Source of the DNA: Algivirga pacifica
GTDB lineage: Bacteria > Bacteroidota > Bacteroidia > Cytophagales > Flammeovirgaceae
Length of the DNA stretch: 12,095 nt
Assembly: GCF_039543525.1 (NCBI RefSeq)
Contig: NZ_BAABJX010000074.1
Span: 1-12,095, forward strand
Reading direction: 5' to 3'
Shown: positions 1 to 6,965 of the stretch, piece by piece
How the letters are laid out: the number at the start of each line of letters is the position of its first letter
How positions within the stretch are numbered: the first letter of the stretch is position 1
The notes under the pieces: model-generated
The model's input: only the letters and a program-made list of their open reading frames with translations
What the model was told of the DNA's origin: nothing
Databases searched by the model: none
Position numbers and translations under genes: made by a program

Positions 1-29
1 TCCCAACTGCCAAGTAGGGAGGCTTTTTT
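1..29 (+). terminator. Truncated terminator hairpin at the left edge
   Basis: TCCC at 1-4 pairs with GGGA at 17-20, followed by GGCT and a T-run. By comparison with the other copies, the missing AGCC of the left arm should lie just outside the window. Confidence 0.6.
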
Positions 30-301
30 GCCCCCCTACGCCCCATACAAATTCTTTTGGCCAGCAAATCCAGGCCCGCAGCTTTACCACCGATGCCTAT
101 CGCTATGGGTTTAATGGGAAGGAAAACGATAAGGATTTTGGCAATGCACAGCTAATCCAAGACTACGGCTTCCGCTTGTATAATCCGGGGATAGGGAGGT
201 TCTTGAGTGTGGACCCGCTGACCAAGAGCTATCCGATGTTGACGCCTTATCAGTTTGCTACCAATAATCCTATATTGAATATTGATTTGGATGGATTGGA
301 A
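1..301 (+). repeat. Cassette repeat R1 (terminator half plus Rhs-core end)
   Basis: Left-most copy of the repeat that heads every cassette, running to the IDLDGLE codons. The window cuts the left arm of its hairpin. Its first 63 bp are identical to the inverted right-most copy R7, including a loop (AACTGCCAAG) and linker (GCCCCCC) not found in the inner copies. It encodes TPHTNSFGQQIQARSF, YRYGFNGKEN and YNPGIGRFLSVDPL without a stop. Confidence 0.92.
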
Positions 302-1141
302 GGAGTAGATATGTCTCAAAGGTACTTGGGCTTATGGCAATCTGCGATTCAATTAGAAAATGAAGGAAAAATAGTTTCCTCTCTGGAATATGTACAACAT
401 ATGAACCGCAATATTGCATTGGGAAATGCAGCGGGAATGACACTCTATACTGGAGGAGTTGCTGTTGGAGAAGGGTTAACCTGGATTTCTAGTAATTATG
501 TTAACCTACTGTACAATCCAATCCTTCAAACTAACCTTCTAGGAGGAGCTTATGGTATTGCAACAGGCGATGAGGCATTATTCCCTACAGGCATTGTAGA
601 TGAAACTACCCGTGCAGGAAAATACCTAATACGTGAGATTGTTGAGGATATTCCTTATCCTAGTAGAACAGGGTTTGGAAGATTGCATGCAGTAAGAAAA
701 AAATTAATAGAAACATATCGAGGACTGCCAGGAGGTAATGATTTTAGAACAAAGTTAAAAAATGGGGGAGGTAATCTAGCATATGCAGAAGGATTAATTA
801 ATAACAAATTAGTTAATATAGATGCAGTTTCTGGTACTATATCACCAAACGGTACAGCTCAACTATTAGAGGATGGACAACGATTTTTTAAAACAAAAGT
901 CACTAAAATAAAAGGAGGTGTTGATGAAGTTCATCGATATAATGATTCTGAAGCAAAAATATTTGAATCTATTGCGCATTCTTTAGTTGGAAAGCCTGGT
1001 ACCTATAAAGAATTTGTAGGAAACATTACTATCTATTCCAATAGAACACCATGTATGTCTTGCAGGGGAGTGAAAAAGCAGTTCCAGAAAATGTTTCCAA
1101 ACATAAATGTTGAAATTATAGGAGAAACAAAGCATAAATAA
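176..1141 (+). CDS. Orphan Rhs C-terminal tip 1: cytidine-deaminase-fold toxin (5' partial)
   Basis: Residues 1-42 are the end of an Rhs core (YNPGIGRFLSVDPLTK, PYQFATN, IDLDGLE). The frame stays open upstream to the window edge and encodes more Rhs (SFGQQIQARSF, YRYGFNGKEN), but the only candidate start is the TTG at 176, so the true 5' end is undefined. Residues 43-240 are a linker with a Gly/Ala-rich patch. Residues 250-315 resemble toxin deaminases of the cytidine deaminase superfamily: DSEAK with E259 as the presumed proton donor, a strand, then PCMSC with C293 and C296 as zinc ligands, followed by QFQKMFPNI. Asp257 sits where the first His/Cys zinc ligand is normally found. The fold resembles BURPS668_1122- or XOO_2897-like families, but I cannot choose between them. 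The likely activity is deamination of a base in nucleic acid or nucleotides in a target cell. The stop overlaps the next start by one base (TAATG). Confidence 0.8.
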   Translation: MYNPGIGRFLSVDPLTKSYPMLTPYQFATNNPILNIDLDGLEGVDMSQRYLGLWQSAIQLENEGKIVSSLEYVQHMNRNIALGNAAGMTLYTGGVAVGEGLTWISSNYVNLLYNPILQTNLLGGAYGIATGDEALFPTGIVDETTRAGKYLIREIVEDIPYPSRTGFGRLHAVRKKLIETYRGLPGGNDFRTKLKNGGGNLAYAEGLINNKLVNIDAVSGTISPNGTAQLLEDGQRFFKTKVTKIKGGVDEVHRYNDSEAKIFESIAHSLVGKPGTYKEFVGNITIYSNRTPCMSCRGVKKQFQKMFPNINVEIIGETKHK

Positions 1142-1662
1142 TGAACTTACCTGAAAAATTTCTTAGAACAGAAGAGTTAAGTGATCAATTGAAAGTGATT
1201 ACTCTTGAAGAGTTTGTCGATTATATTTTAACATATGATGTAGCTTTTAATGATGAAATAATAGATAATGTATGTGTATACAGTATATTAATTGGAGCTG
1301 TATATTCAGAAAATATTGAAATAATAGAATTTCTTTTAGAAGAAAACATGGTAAAACTTAATGAAATATCACCATGCTGTGATCAGCCAATATTAGTTGA
1401 AATATTATTTGCAGTATTCGATCATTTACATGATCAAGGTAATCCAAAGCCTAACTATAGTATCGTTAATCCAATTATCAATGCTTTTTTAAGTTCAGAA
1501 GAATTAGATATAAATCTATCAGGTCCTGATGGCATGACTGCCCTTGATATGGCCTGTAAATGGAATAATAAAGAAGCTCAGCAGATGCTTATTGAAAAAG
1601 GAGCTATTGCCAATTGTTATGAGTTAACCCCATGGGGACCTAAGTTGAAAAAGGAAAAATAG
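1141..1662 (+). CDS. Ankyrin-repeat immunity protein for tip 1
   Basis: This 173-residue soluble protein has no signal peptide or membrane segment, so it should be cytoplasmic. Residues 128-157 form a clear ankyrin repeat (GPDGMTALDMACKWNN, then an amphipathic helix ending in IEKGA). Residues about 43-75 (SILIGAVYSENIEIIEFLL) look like a more divergent repeat. Ankyrin proteins are a known class of polymorphic-toxin immunity protein, including partners of deaminase toxins. The ATG overlaps the toxin stop by one base, so translation is probably coupled when the toxin is expressed. The inferred role is binding and blocking the deaminase domain. The terminator at 1698-1733 closes the unit. Confidence 0.82.
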   Translation: MNLPEKFLRTEELSDQLKVITLEEFVDYILTYDVAFNDEIIDNVCVYSILIGAVYSENIEIIEFLLEENMVKLNEISPCCDQPILVEILFAVFDHLHDQGNPKPNYSIVNPIINAFLSSEELDINLSGPDGMTALDMACKWNNKEAQQMLIEKGAIANCYELTPWGPKLKKEK

Positions 1663-1697
1663 AGCTTATTTTCTTCGAATAAAAAATAAAGCTTCTT

Positions 1698-1733
1698 AAG
1701 CCTCCCCACACCACCAAGTAGGGAGGCTTTTTT
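1698..1733 (+). terminator. Rho-independent terminator after cassette 1
   Basis: AAGCCTCCC (1698-1706) pairs with GGGAGGCTT (1721-1729), with a 14-nt loop and a T-run to 1733. It ends the ankyrin gene transcript and directly abuts the Rhs fragment of tip 2. Confidence 0.85.
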
Positions 1734-2005
1734 GATCCCCTACGCCCCATACAAATTCTTTTGGCCAGCAAATCCAGGCCCGCAGTTTTACCACCGATGC
1801 CTATCGCTATGGGTTTAATGGAAAGGAAAACGATAAGGACTTTGGCAATGCGCAGTTAATTCAGGACTACGGCTTTCGCTTGTATAATCCGGGGATTGGG
1901 AGGTTCTTGAGTGTGGATCCGCTGACCAAGAGCTATCCGATGTTGACGCCTTATCAGTTTGCGAGTAATGAGCCAATAGCAGGGATTGATTTAGATGGAT
2001 TAGAA
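1698..2005 (+). repeat. Cassette repeat R2
   Basis: Second direct copy, about 308 bp: hairpin, T-run, a GATCCCC linker giving an in-frame TGA, then the Rhs-core end through IDLDGLE. Loop type CACACCACCAAG. It differs from R1 in the coding part mainly at third codon positions. Confidence 0.92.
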
Positions 2006-2767
2006 AGAGTACATTATGCCTTAATCAATTACACCAATGAAGGAGTCCCTGTTTTTAAAGTTTTAGGAAAAGAGACTGTACGTACAGCAACAATAGAGAC
2101 CATATTAAGTCCGCTAGGGGATTGGGCTGATATCAATATTGATTTTCCAATAGAAAAGAGTATTGTAATTTGGGCACAAGTGGAGGGCCCAAAAACTCCT
2201 ACGGGGTTTGTTTTCAAAACATGGGAGGAAGCTGTATATCATGCTGAAAATGGTTTCCAGCAATTGGATCCATATAATGACCATACCGTATCGAAAGAGA
2301 GAAACTTTCAGTACGCCTATAATAAAAGTTCACAAATTATAGGCTTAGCTGGAGAAGCATTAGCTAATATTAATCTTTCACATTCCTTATCAGGTAAGCG
2401 TTTTTTTGATAAATATGATGATGGAACTGTTTTTTCTGGTGTATATAATCATAAAACACGTGCAATGGAGTTACGACCTAGTTTTGATGGGCCTAAAAAA
2501 GCTGTTCCCGAAGGTTGGGTTCCTAGAACACAAGGACATGGAAAAATTCTTCGTCAAATGGAGGTCAACCGAAAAGAGTTTGGAGAAAACTACGTGGGTT
2601 TTACAGTAAAGCTAGTTGATGGAAATAATATGAAGGTTATAAGCTGGCGATCACGTTCAGTAAATGGTAGATACCATGAAGGAAATGAATATAAAGCTCA
2701 AGAGTTCAATAAAGACATATCAACTACTCTAGAAAAAAAGTATAACGTAACAGTAACTGAAGAATAA
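1880..2767 (+). CDS. Orphan Rhs C-terminal tip 2: unrecognised toxin domain (5' partial)
   Basis: The first 42 residues are the Rhs-core end (PYQFASN, IDLDGLE). Going upstream, the frame is open back to a TGA at 1733-1735, directly after the terminator T-run. No ATG is available, and the TTG at 1880 is nominal. The remaining roughly 250 residues lack transmembrane segments. The most toxin-like part is about 195-295: VPRTQGHGK with His220, GFTVKLVDG, then ISWRSRSVNG with Arg257 and Arg259, and a final amphipathic stretch. Histidine and arginines on short strands would suit a small RNase- or nuclease-type toxin, but I do not recognise the family and claim no activity. The TAA abuts the ATG of the next gene with no gap. 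Confidence 0.72.
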   Translation: MYNPGIGRFLSVDPLTKSYPMLTPYQFASNEPIAGIDLDGLERVHYALINYTNEGVPVFKVLGKETVRTATIETILSPLGDWADINIDFPIEKSIVIWAQVEGPKTPTGFVFKTWEEAVYHAENGFQQLDPYNDHTVSKERNFQYAYNKSSQIIGLAGEALANINLSHSLSGKRFFDKYDDGTVFSGVYNHKTRAMELRPSFDGPKKAVPEGWVPRTQGHGKILRQMEVNRKEFGENYVGFTVKLVDGNNMKVISWRSRSVNGRYHEGNEYKAQEFNKDISTTLEKKYNVTVTEE

Positions 2768-3271
2768 ATGAAACTTTTTTGTACCAAAACAATATTTCAG
2801 CCTTTTCTTACTAAAGAAGTAATTTTTCAAGAAAAATATAAATATCCTAACGGTGGTCTTAGACTAACCTTTAAATCGTCTTTAGAGGATAAAGTTTTAG
2901 GAGTATTCGATACTGCTTACTATAGGTGTTTTATAGACGGTGGCGCTCTTTCTGTTAGTGTAGATTTCTTCCCTTCTTATAAAATAGGAAAATCAGCTAT
3001 AGAAGAGGTATTCTGTAGACTTGAGCAACTTATAAGCGCAGAATATCAAATTAATTTTAAATTCGATAGAGAGGAAGAAGACCACATTCTTTGCTTCAAC
3101 AAAGAGTATATGATAGCCTATAATCCTAGTAATGAAGAAGATTTAGATGATGATTGGGTGTTTTATTTTTCTATTGATGAGGATAGTTGCGATATAACTA
3201 TAGTGAATTATGAAATTATTTTTCCAAAAGCAATTCAGTATGTAAGGCCAATCGTAAATACAGTCGTTTAA
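2768..3271 (+). CDS. Putative immunity protein for tip 2
   Basis: A 167-residue protein with no signal peptide or membrane helix, so it is predicted cytoplasmic. It is notably acidic in the C-terminal half (REEEDH near residue 100, NEEDLDDDW near 125, SIDEDSCD near 140) and alternates hydrophobic and polar residues as in a beta-rich fold. I do not recognise a named Imm family. Its identity rests on position: it starts at the base after the toxin stop and is followed, after a 70-bp spacer, by the next cassette terminator. A soluble acidic partner suits a toxin acting in the cytoplasm, consistent with the basic, TM-free tip 2. This last point is inference. Confidence 0.7.
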   Translation: MKLFCTKTIFQPFLTKEVIFQEKYKYPNGGLRLTFKSSLEDKVLGVFDTAYYRCFIDGGALSVSVDFFPSYKIGKSAIEEVFCRLEQLISAEYQINFKFDREEEDHILCFNKEYMIAYNPSNEEDLDDDWVFYFSIDEDSCDITIVNYEIIFPKAIQYVRPIVNTVV

Positions 3272-3341
3272 CTCGAGTCTGTTCACTGTATTTTCTAGGA
3301 GTTATCCTATATCCAACTAGACAAAAAAACTAGCAGCAATT

Positions 3342-3375
3342 AGCCTCCCACATCACCAAGTAGGGAGGCTTTTTT
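3342..3375 (+). terminator. Rho-independent terminator after cassette 2
   Basis: AGCCTCCC (3342-3349) pairs with GGGAGGCT (3363-3370), followed by T residues to 3375. It has the same placement, between immunity gene 2 and the Rhs fragment of tip 3. Confidence 0.85.
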
Positions 3376-3648
3376 CATCCCCAACACCCCATACAAATTC
3401 CTTTTGGCCAGCAAATCCAGGCCCGCAGCTTTACCACCGATGCCTACCGCTATGGGTTTAATGGAAAGGAAAACGACAAGGACTTTGGCAATGCACAGCT
3501 AATTCAGGACTACGGCTTTCGCTTGTATAACCCAGGGATTGGGAGGTTCTTGAGTGTGGATCCGCTGACCAAGAGCTATCCTTGGTATACACCTTATCAG
3601 TTTGCAGGGAATAAGGTAATATGGGCGGTGGACTTAGATGGACTGGAA
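3342..3648 (+). repeat. Cassette repeat R3 (ancestral-frame variant)
   Basis: Third direct copy. It has an extra C (ATTCCTTTTGG rather than ATTCTTTTGG), so the Rhs frame continues upstream as IQIPFGQQIQARSF, like the usual Rhs PFG motif, until a TAG in the terminator stem. It ends in the WYTPYQFAGNKVI junction type. Confidence 0.92.
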
Positions 3649-4464
3649 GAACGAAAAATGACGGGTACAGAAGAATTTATTTTAGAGCAAGAAGCTCGTA
3701 TGTGGAATTGGATAACCCATACTGATGCGGCGAAATTGTCTTTATATACTGCAAGAGAATTAAATGTTGCTCTTCATTTTGGTTATAATACCACATACCG
3801 ATCTGGAGATGCTACGTATCAAAATTATATTGATTATGGAGCAGGGTATGCTTTAGGACCTGAGGGGAATATTGCCGTATACACTTCTTTGGGTACAGGA
3901 AATAGTAATTCCCAAGAGACTAATTCATTTGTGGGGGCGATATGGGGAATAGGCTTGGAAGTAGGTGTAACTCCCAGGAGAGACCTTAGAGTATTAGGGG
4001 GAGATGCTAGTATTACAGGTACTGGAGGGGGGTGGTTTTGGGAAGCAGACGGTTTTGTTGTTACTCCAAAAGGGGAAGAAGCTCCTGCAACTTATGGTTT
4101 AGAAGGAGGTATTGGTAGCGGTATTTTTATGGGCTCAATTGATGCTTCTGCAGAAATCTATATAGCAAGTCCTAAAGATTATCATAATGCTGTGACTAAT
4201 ATGAAGCATGCAATGTCATTTGTAGAACACGTAGAGGAAATGGGAGGAATAGCAGAAATATCCTATTATGAAAATCAGATTAGAGATGAAAAGGACAATC
4301 TTACGGGCCTATCGTATTATGGAGAAGTACTTTATGGAACAGGAAAAGGCTCTGGTACTCGAAGATTTGATATTATGAAGTATGATATGTTAGGAAAGGG
4401 AACTTTTGCTACTAAGATTGCACAAAAGAATATTGATAGTTATGAAAAGAAAATTCAAAGGTAG
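3523..4464 (+). CDS. Orphan Rhs C-terminal tip 3: Gly-rich, possibly membrane-active toxin (5' partial)
   Basis: Residues 1-42 are the Rhs end in the WYTPYQFAGNKVI variant. Upstream, this copy keeps one extra C in the repeat, restoring an IPFGQQIQARSF frame like the usual Rhs PFG motif. That frame runs back to a TAG at 3361-3363 inside the terminator stem; there is no ATG. The tip has a helical segment (about 43-85) and then a long Gly-rich, alternating beta-like region (about 105-225: DYGAGYAL, GNIAVYTS, GAIWGIGLEVGV, GGDASITGTGGGW, GGIGSGIFMGSI). The arrangement resembles tip 4 (shared GNI.VY.S and GGD motifs). The partner is membrane-anchored, so a pore-forming or envelope-acting toxin is plausible but unproven. 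The last 23 bp overlap the immunity gene. Confidence 0.72.
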   Translation: MYNPGIGRFLSVDPLTKSYPWYTPYQFAGNKVIWAVDLDGLEERKMTGTEEFILEQEARMWNWITHTDAAKLSLYTARELNVALHFGYNTTYRSGDATYQNYIDYGAGYALGPEGNIAVYTSLGTGNSNSQETNSFVGAIWGIGLEVGVTPRRDLRVLGGDASITGTGGGWFWEADGFVVTPKGEEAPATYGLEGGIGSGIFMGSIDASAEIYIASPKDYHNAVTNMKHAMSFVEHVEEMGGIAEISYYENQIRDEKDNLTGLSYYGEVLYGTGKGSGTRRFDIMKYDMLGKGTFATKIAQKNIDSYEKKIQR

Positions 4465-4975
4465 AATAGTCTTACTTTTTATCATTGCGGTAGTAATTGT
4501 TTGGATTTACTGGCCACTGTATTACAAAAAAAATGATAACGCAGTAATTCGAAAGTGTGCTCTTTTACTCAAGGATCATTCTGTTGAGTATGAGTTAGCA
4601 ATACATTTATTGTTTGAAGCATTTGATGATTCAGAATACTGTTATGATGTGTCGATTGGAGGCCGTCAAGGTTTGTGGTTCAGAACATGTGATTTGCAGC
4701 AAATTAATGAGGGAGAATATTTTTCTGAAACGGAGTTACGGTTTATTGAAAATGTGATACGAAATAAATCTGACCCTTTACCTATAGGAGTAATTGAAAT
4801 AACAAAAAAACATGGAATAAGGATGGCTCAGATTTTTTACCCAAATGCTGCTAAATTGGTTTATTTTCCTGATGGTGATCCTATTTCTCAACAAGAGAAT
4901 AATTATACTGTAAAACCTATTTTTAAAGCAGATACTGTTGTACAACTACAAGGTAAGTGGTACTATTACGAATAA
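4442..4975 (+). CDS. Membrane-anchored immunity protein for tip 3
   Basis: I place the start at the ATG at 4442, not an upstream in-frame ATG at 4406. From 4442 the protein begins MKRKFKGR and runs straight into a hydrophobic helix (IVLLFIIAVVIVWIYW), a textbook basic n-region plus signal anchor, and the toxin overlap shrinks from 59 to 23 bp. The remaining roughly 150 residues are mixed alpha/beta with no further membrane segment, probably periplasmic. Family not recognised. An inner-membrane-tethered immunity protein is expected for a toxin that attacks the membrane or acts in the periplasm, which fits the Gly-rich tip just upstream. The gene is followed by a 186-bp spacer with two hairpins. 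Confidence 0.75.
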   Translation: MKRKFKGRIVLLFIIAVVIVWIYWPLYYKKNDNAVIRKCALLLKDHSVEYELAIHLLFEAFDDSEYCYDVSIGGRQGLWFRTCDLQQINEGEYFSETELRFIENVIRNKSDPLPIGVIEITKKHGIRMAQIFYPNAAKLVYFPDGDPISQQENNYTVKPIFKADTVVQLQGKWYYYE

Positions 4976-5161
4976 CATTTTTTGGTACTGTATCATACCT
5001 CATTCACACACAGTGTGTTTGAGTAGACCATAAGAAGACTTACTATTTTCAGTTAGCCTTCTTCTCTAAACGGAAGATGATGTAAAATGTTAGTCATGTA
5101 ATGGTTATACTTAAAATAGCGAAAGTATTTACTTCCGTTCCCAGAACGACTAGTAACAATC
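4976..5161 (+). other. Cassette 3-to-4 spacer with two hairpins and the pre-terminator block
   Basis: No gene seen. One hairpin spans 4999-5023 (CTCA..CACAC with GTGTG..TGAG). A second spans 5032-5063 (AAGAAG.CT.ACT with AGT.AG.CTTCTT). Neither has a T-run. Positions 5119-5160 carry a block (GTATTTACTTCCGTT to CTAGTAACAAT) shared with other spacers. Confidence 0.65.
5119..5160 (+). repeat. Conserved pre-terminator block, + copy
   Basis: GAAAGTATTTACTTCCGTTCC and then GACTAGTAACAAT directly before the terminator. Related copies lie on the minus strand at 8750-8792 and 10541-10582, and a short remnant (CTAGCAGCAATT) is at 3330-3341. The duplicated unit therefore extends upstream of the terminator. 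Confidence 0.7.
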
Positions 5162-5196
5162 AGCCTCCCTACACCACCAAGTAGGGAGGCTTTTTT
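5162..5196 (+). terminator. Rho-independent terminator after cassette 3
   Basis: Perfect 10-bp stem AGCCTCCCTA (5162-5171) with TAGGGAGGCT (5182-5191), 10-nt loop and six T residues: the best-formed copy. Confidence 0.9.
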
Positions 5197-5468
5197 CACC
5201 CCCTACACCCCATACAAATTCTTTTGGCCAGCAAATCCAGGCCCGCAGTTTTACCACCGATGCCTATCGCTATGGGTTTAATGGGAAAGAAAATGATAAA
5301 GACTTTGGTAATGCGCAGCTAATCCAAGACTACGGCTTTCGCTTGTATAATCCTGGGATTGGGAGGTTCTTGAGTGTGGATCCGCTGACCAAGAGTTACC
5401 CGATGTTGACGCCTTATCAGTTTGCAAGTAATACGCCGATAATGGCTATTGATCTGGATGGACTTGAA
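5162..5468 (+). repeat. Cassette repeat R4
   Basis: Fourth direct copy, with the most perfect terminator stem and a CACCCCCT linker. It has the one-base-shorter ATTCTTTTGG form. The toxin frame is open through the hairpin to a TAA at 5154-5156. Junction type MLTPYQFASN. Confidence 0.92.
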
Positions 5469-6314
5469 GCTAGTTTATCTTTTCAAGGTTTCAATCCATT
5501 TATGCCTCTATTACTTAGTAAAAAAATGAAGTTTCCAAAAACTGTTGCCATTGACATATCTTCTGCAGGAGAAATAGGATTAGGGGCTGGAGCTTCATAT
5601 CATCACCATATAGGTATGGCCTATGATATCAAAGGGAATATAGGGGTTTATAGAAGTGATGGAGGTTTTGTTAAGGTACCATATTATGAATGGGATGGCG
5701 GTCCAAAAGATGGCGAAGCCATGATTGGCGGCGATCTTACTGTGGTTGATTTGGAAGGTGCGTACCTGTGGGACATCGATAACGTTTGGGATTATCATAA
5801 TACTACTGATATTGCGTTTGATTATGGTATAGCAGAAGGAACATTTGCGACATCCCAAATTGATGGTCAATTCGGTGGGCCATTGGAGTTTATTGAATCG
5901 ATAGGAGGGTTAAAATATGCAGCAGGAATTGGTGGTGGAGCAGGCTTTAGTCATTCACAAACAACCCTTATCTCACATTATGTCATTCATCAGAGTGAAG
6001 TTCCTGCATTAGTTTCTTCTTGGTCTAAAGCGATACAGAATACTTTACAAGCTGATCCTCCTAGAAGTTTTCCTGCTAGATTTTCAGTTTTTGGAGTAGA
6101 TCCTCCTTCTTCTGCTAGAGTAGATCATTATGGAGGAAGAAAAGTTTCACTGGATTTTCAATTTGAGCAGCGAGAAGATGGGCTATATCGATTGTTTATA
6201 CAAGGTTTGAATAATGATAGAGTTATGGGAGACAGGGTGAATACAGGCTTACTTTTTAATAAAAATGATGAAGCGGGATATGATGAATATAATTCGATAA
6301 AGTCAAATAGATAG
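5343..6314 (+). CDS. Orphan Rhs C-terminal tip 4: Gly-rich, possibly membrane-active toxin (5' partial)
   Basis: Residues 1-42 are the Rhs-core end (MLTPYQFASN, IDLDGLE). The frame is open upstream right through the terminator hairpin to a TAA at 5154-5156, without any ATG. The unique part opens with SLSFQGFNPFMPLLLSKK, then a Gly-rich strand-like region: GEIGLGAGASYHHHIGMAYD, GNIGVYRSDGG, GGDLTVVDLEGAYLW, GGLKYAAGIGGGAGFSHS. The last 100 residues (FSVFGVD onward) are more polar. It shares layout and short motifs with tip 3, suggesting the same broad toxin class with divergent sequence. Family not identified. The TAG at 6312-6314 is one base from the next ATG, and that partner also carries an N-terminal membrane anchor. 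Confidence 0.72.
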   Translation: MYNPGIGRFLSVDPLTKSYPMLTPYQFASNTPIMAIDLDGLEASLSFQGFNPFMPLLLSKKMKFPKTVAIDISSAGEIGLGAGASYHHHIGMAYDIKGNIGVYRSDGGFVKVPYYEWDGGPKDGEAMIGGDLTVVDLEGAYLWDIDNVWDYHNTTDIAFDYGIAEGTFATSQIDGQFGGPLEFIESIGGLKYAAGIGGGAGFSHSQTTLISHYVIHQSEVPALVSSWSKAIQNTLQADPPRSFPARFSVFGVDPPSSARVDHYGGRKVSLDFQFEQREDGLYRLFIQGLNNDRVMGDRVNTGLLFNKNDEAGYDEYNSIKSNR

Positions 6315-6315
6315 T

Positions 6316-6774
6316 ATGAAGAAGTTTTTTCTTATCGTGTGGGTGTTGGGCATGCTTTTACTATACCCAACTTTATATTTTTTAAAATTAAATAGTTGTA
6401 GATACAAAGAGATTGTAAATTGGTATATAATGACTCATTATAACGATCAAATTACAGGTAGAGTTATTGATATGCAATTTACATTACCATCACATGTGAA
6501 TTATATTGATACTCAGAGATATCCTGGTAAAGATGGTTCTGAAGAAATATGGTTTTCAGTTAAAGGAACGAAGAAGGACATTTATGTGAAAATAGAGTTA
6601 TCACAGCATCATTTAACAGGTAATTGGACTATAGAGAATTATAGTTATTATGATAATGAATTCTCAACCTTTTTTGAGATGGAGGAGGCTGAAAAATATC
6701 TTATACTAAGAAAAGAGTTAGATGAGTCTTATTTAATTCAGAGTAATTCAGAAAACTGTATTGAACGTTTGTAA
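6316..6774 (+). CDS. Membrane-anchored immunity protein for tip 4
   Basis: A 152-residue protein beginning MKKFFLIVWVLGMLLLYPTL, a single N-terminal hydrophobic helix behind two lysines: a signal anchor or, less likely, a cleaved signal peptide. There is no lipobox cysteine at a usable position. The rest (about residues 28-152) is polar with strand-forming segments (GRVIDMQFTL, EEIWFSVKG, IYVKIELSQ) and should face the periplasm. It does not obviously match the tip 3 partner in sequence but has the same architecture. Function is inferred from position one base after the toxin stop. Downstream lies a small TAGATA/TATCTA hairpin (6790-6808) and then the 129-bp hairpin element. Confidence 0.75.
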   Translation: MKKFFLIVWVLGMLLLYPTLYFLKLNSCRYKEIVNWYIMTHYNDQITGRVIDMQFTLPSHVNYIDTQRYPGKDGSEEIWFSVKGTKKDIYVKIELSQHHLTGNWTIENYSYYDNEFSTFFEMEEAEKYLILRKELDESYLIQSNSENCIERL

Positions 6775-6808
6775 GGTTTATTCAAATTTTAGATAATTTT
6801 TCTATCTA

Positions 6809-6937
6809 GCCCCCCTCTGTTCAAAGAGTTCAGCTTTGCAATACTGTTCCGATAGGCTCAATAGTGGCAAAGCACTCTTTGAACAAGCTGTTTTGCAGTA
6901 AAGTATATTAACCATTTGCGTGTTTCTAAGAACTCCC
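6809..6937 (+). repeat. 129-bp hairpin element, copy A
   Basis: Contains a 68-nt hairpin (6818-6885): arms TGTTCAAAGAGT and ACTCTTTGAACA pair over 12 bp, then GCTTTGC with GCAAAGC, then ACTGTT with AATAGT (one G-U). An inverted copy lies at 8620-8748, about 88% identical by eye. No coding potential is evident. It could be a MITE-like insertion or a structured RNA segment in the 3' untranslated region of immunity gene 4. Confidence 0.8.
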
Positions 6938-6940
6938 AGA

Positions 6941-6965
6941 CCTCCCCACACCAAGTAGGGAGGCT
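6941..6965 (+). terminator. Broken terminator at the array junction
   Basis: CCTCCC (6941-6946) pairs with GGGAGG (6958-6963), but the expected T-run and Rhs fragment are missing; unrelated AT-rich sequence starts at 6966. This is probably a remnant of a repeat cut by rearrangement. Confidence 0.6.

Noticed and set aside
2029..2217. Minus-strand ORF inside tip 2
   Set aside because: Antisense shadow of a well-supported coding region, with no neighbour or motif.
2406..2609. Plus-strand overlapping ORF inside tip 2
   Set aside because: Out-of-frame shadow of the toxin codons with unlikely composition.
4406..4441. Upstream ATG for immunity gene 3
   Set aside because: It would add 12 residues ahead of the basic n-region and enlarge the overlap with the toxin; the ATG at 4442 gives a proper signal anchor.
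4976..5160. Bacteroidota-type promoter (TTG/TAnnTTTG) in the spacers
   Set aside because: I found no well-spaced pair that I could defend, so no promoter is annotated.
5595..5870. Minus-strand ORF of 91 codons inside tip 4
   Set aside because: Antisense shadow; the plus frame has the Rhs head and a coupled immunity gene.
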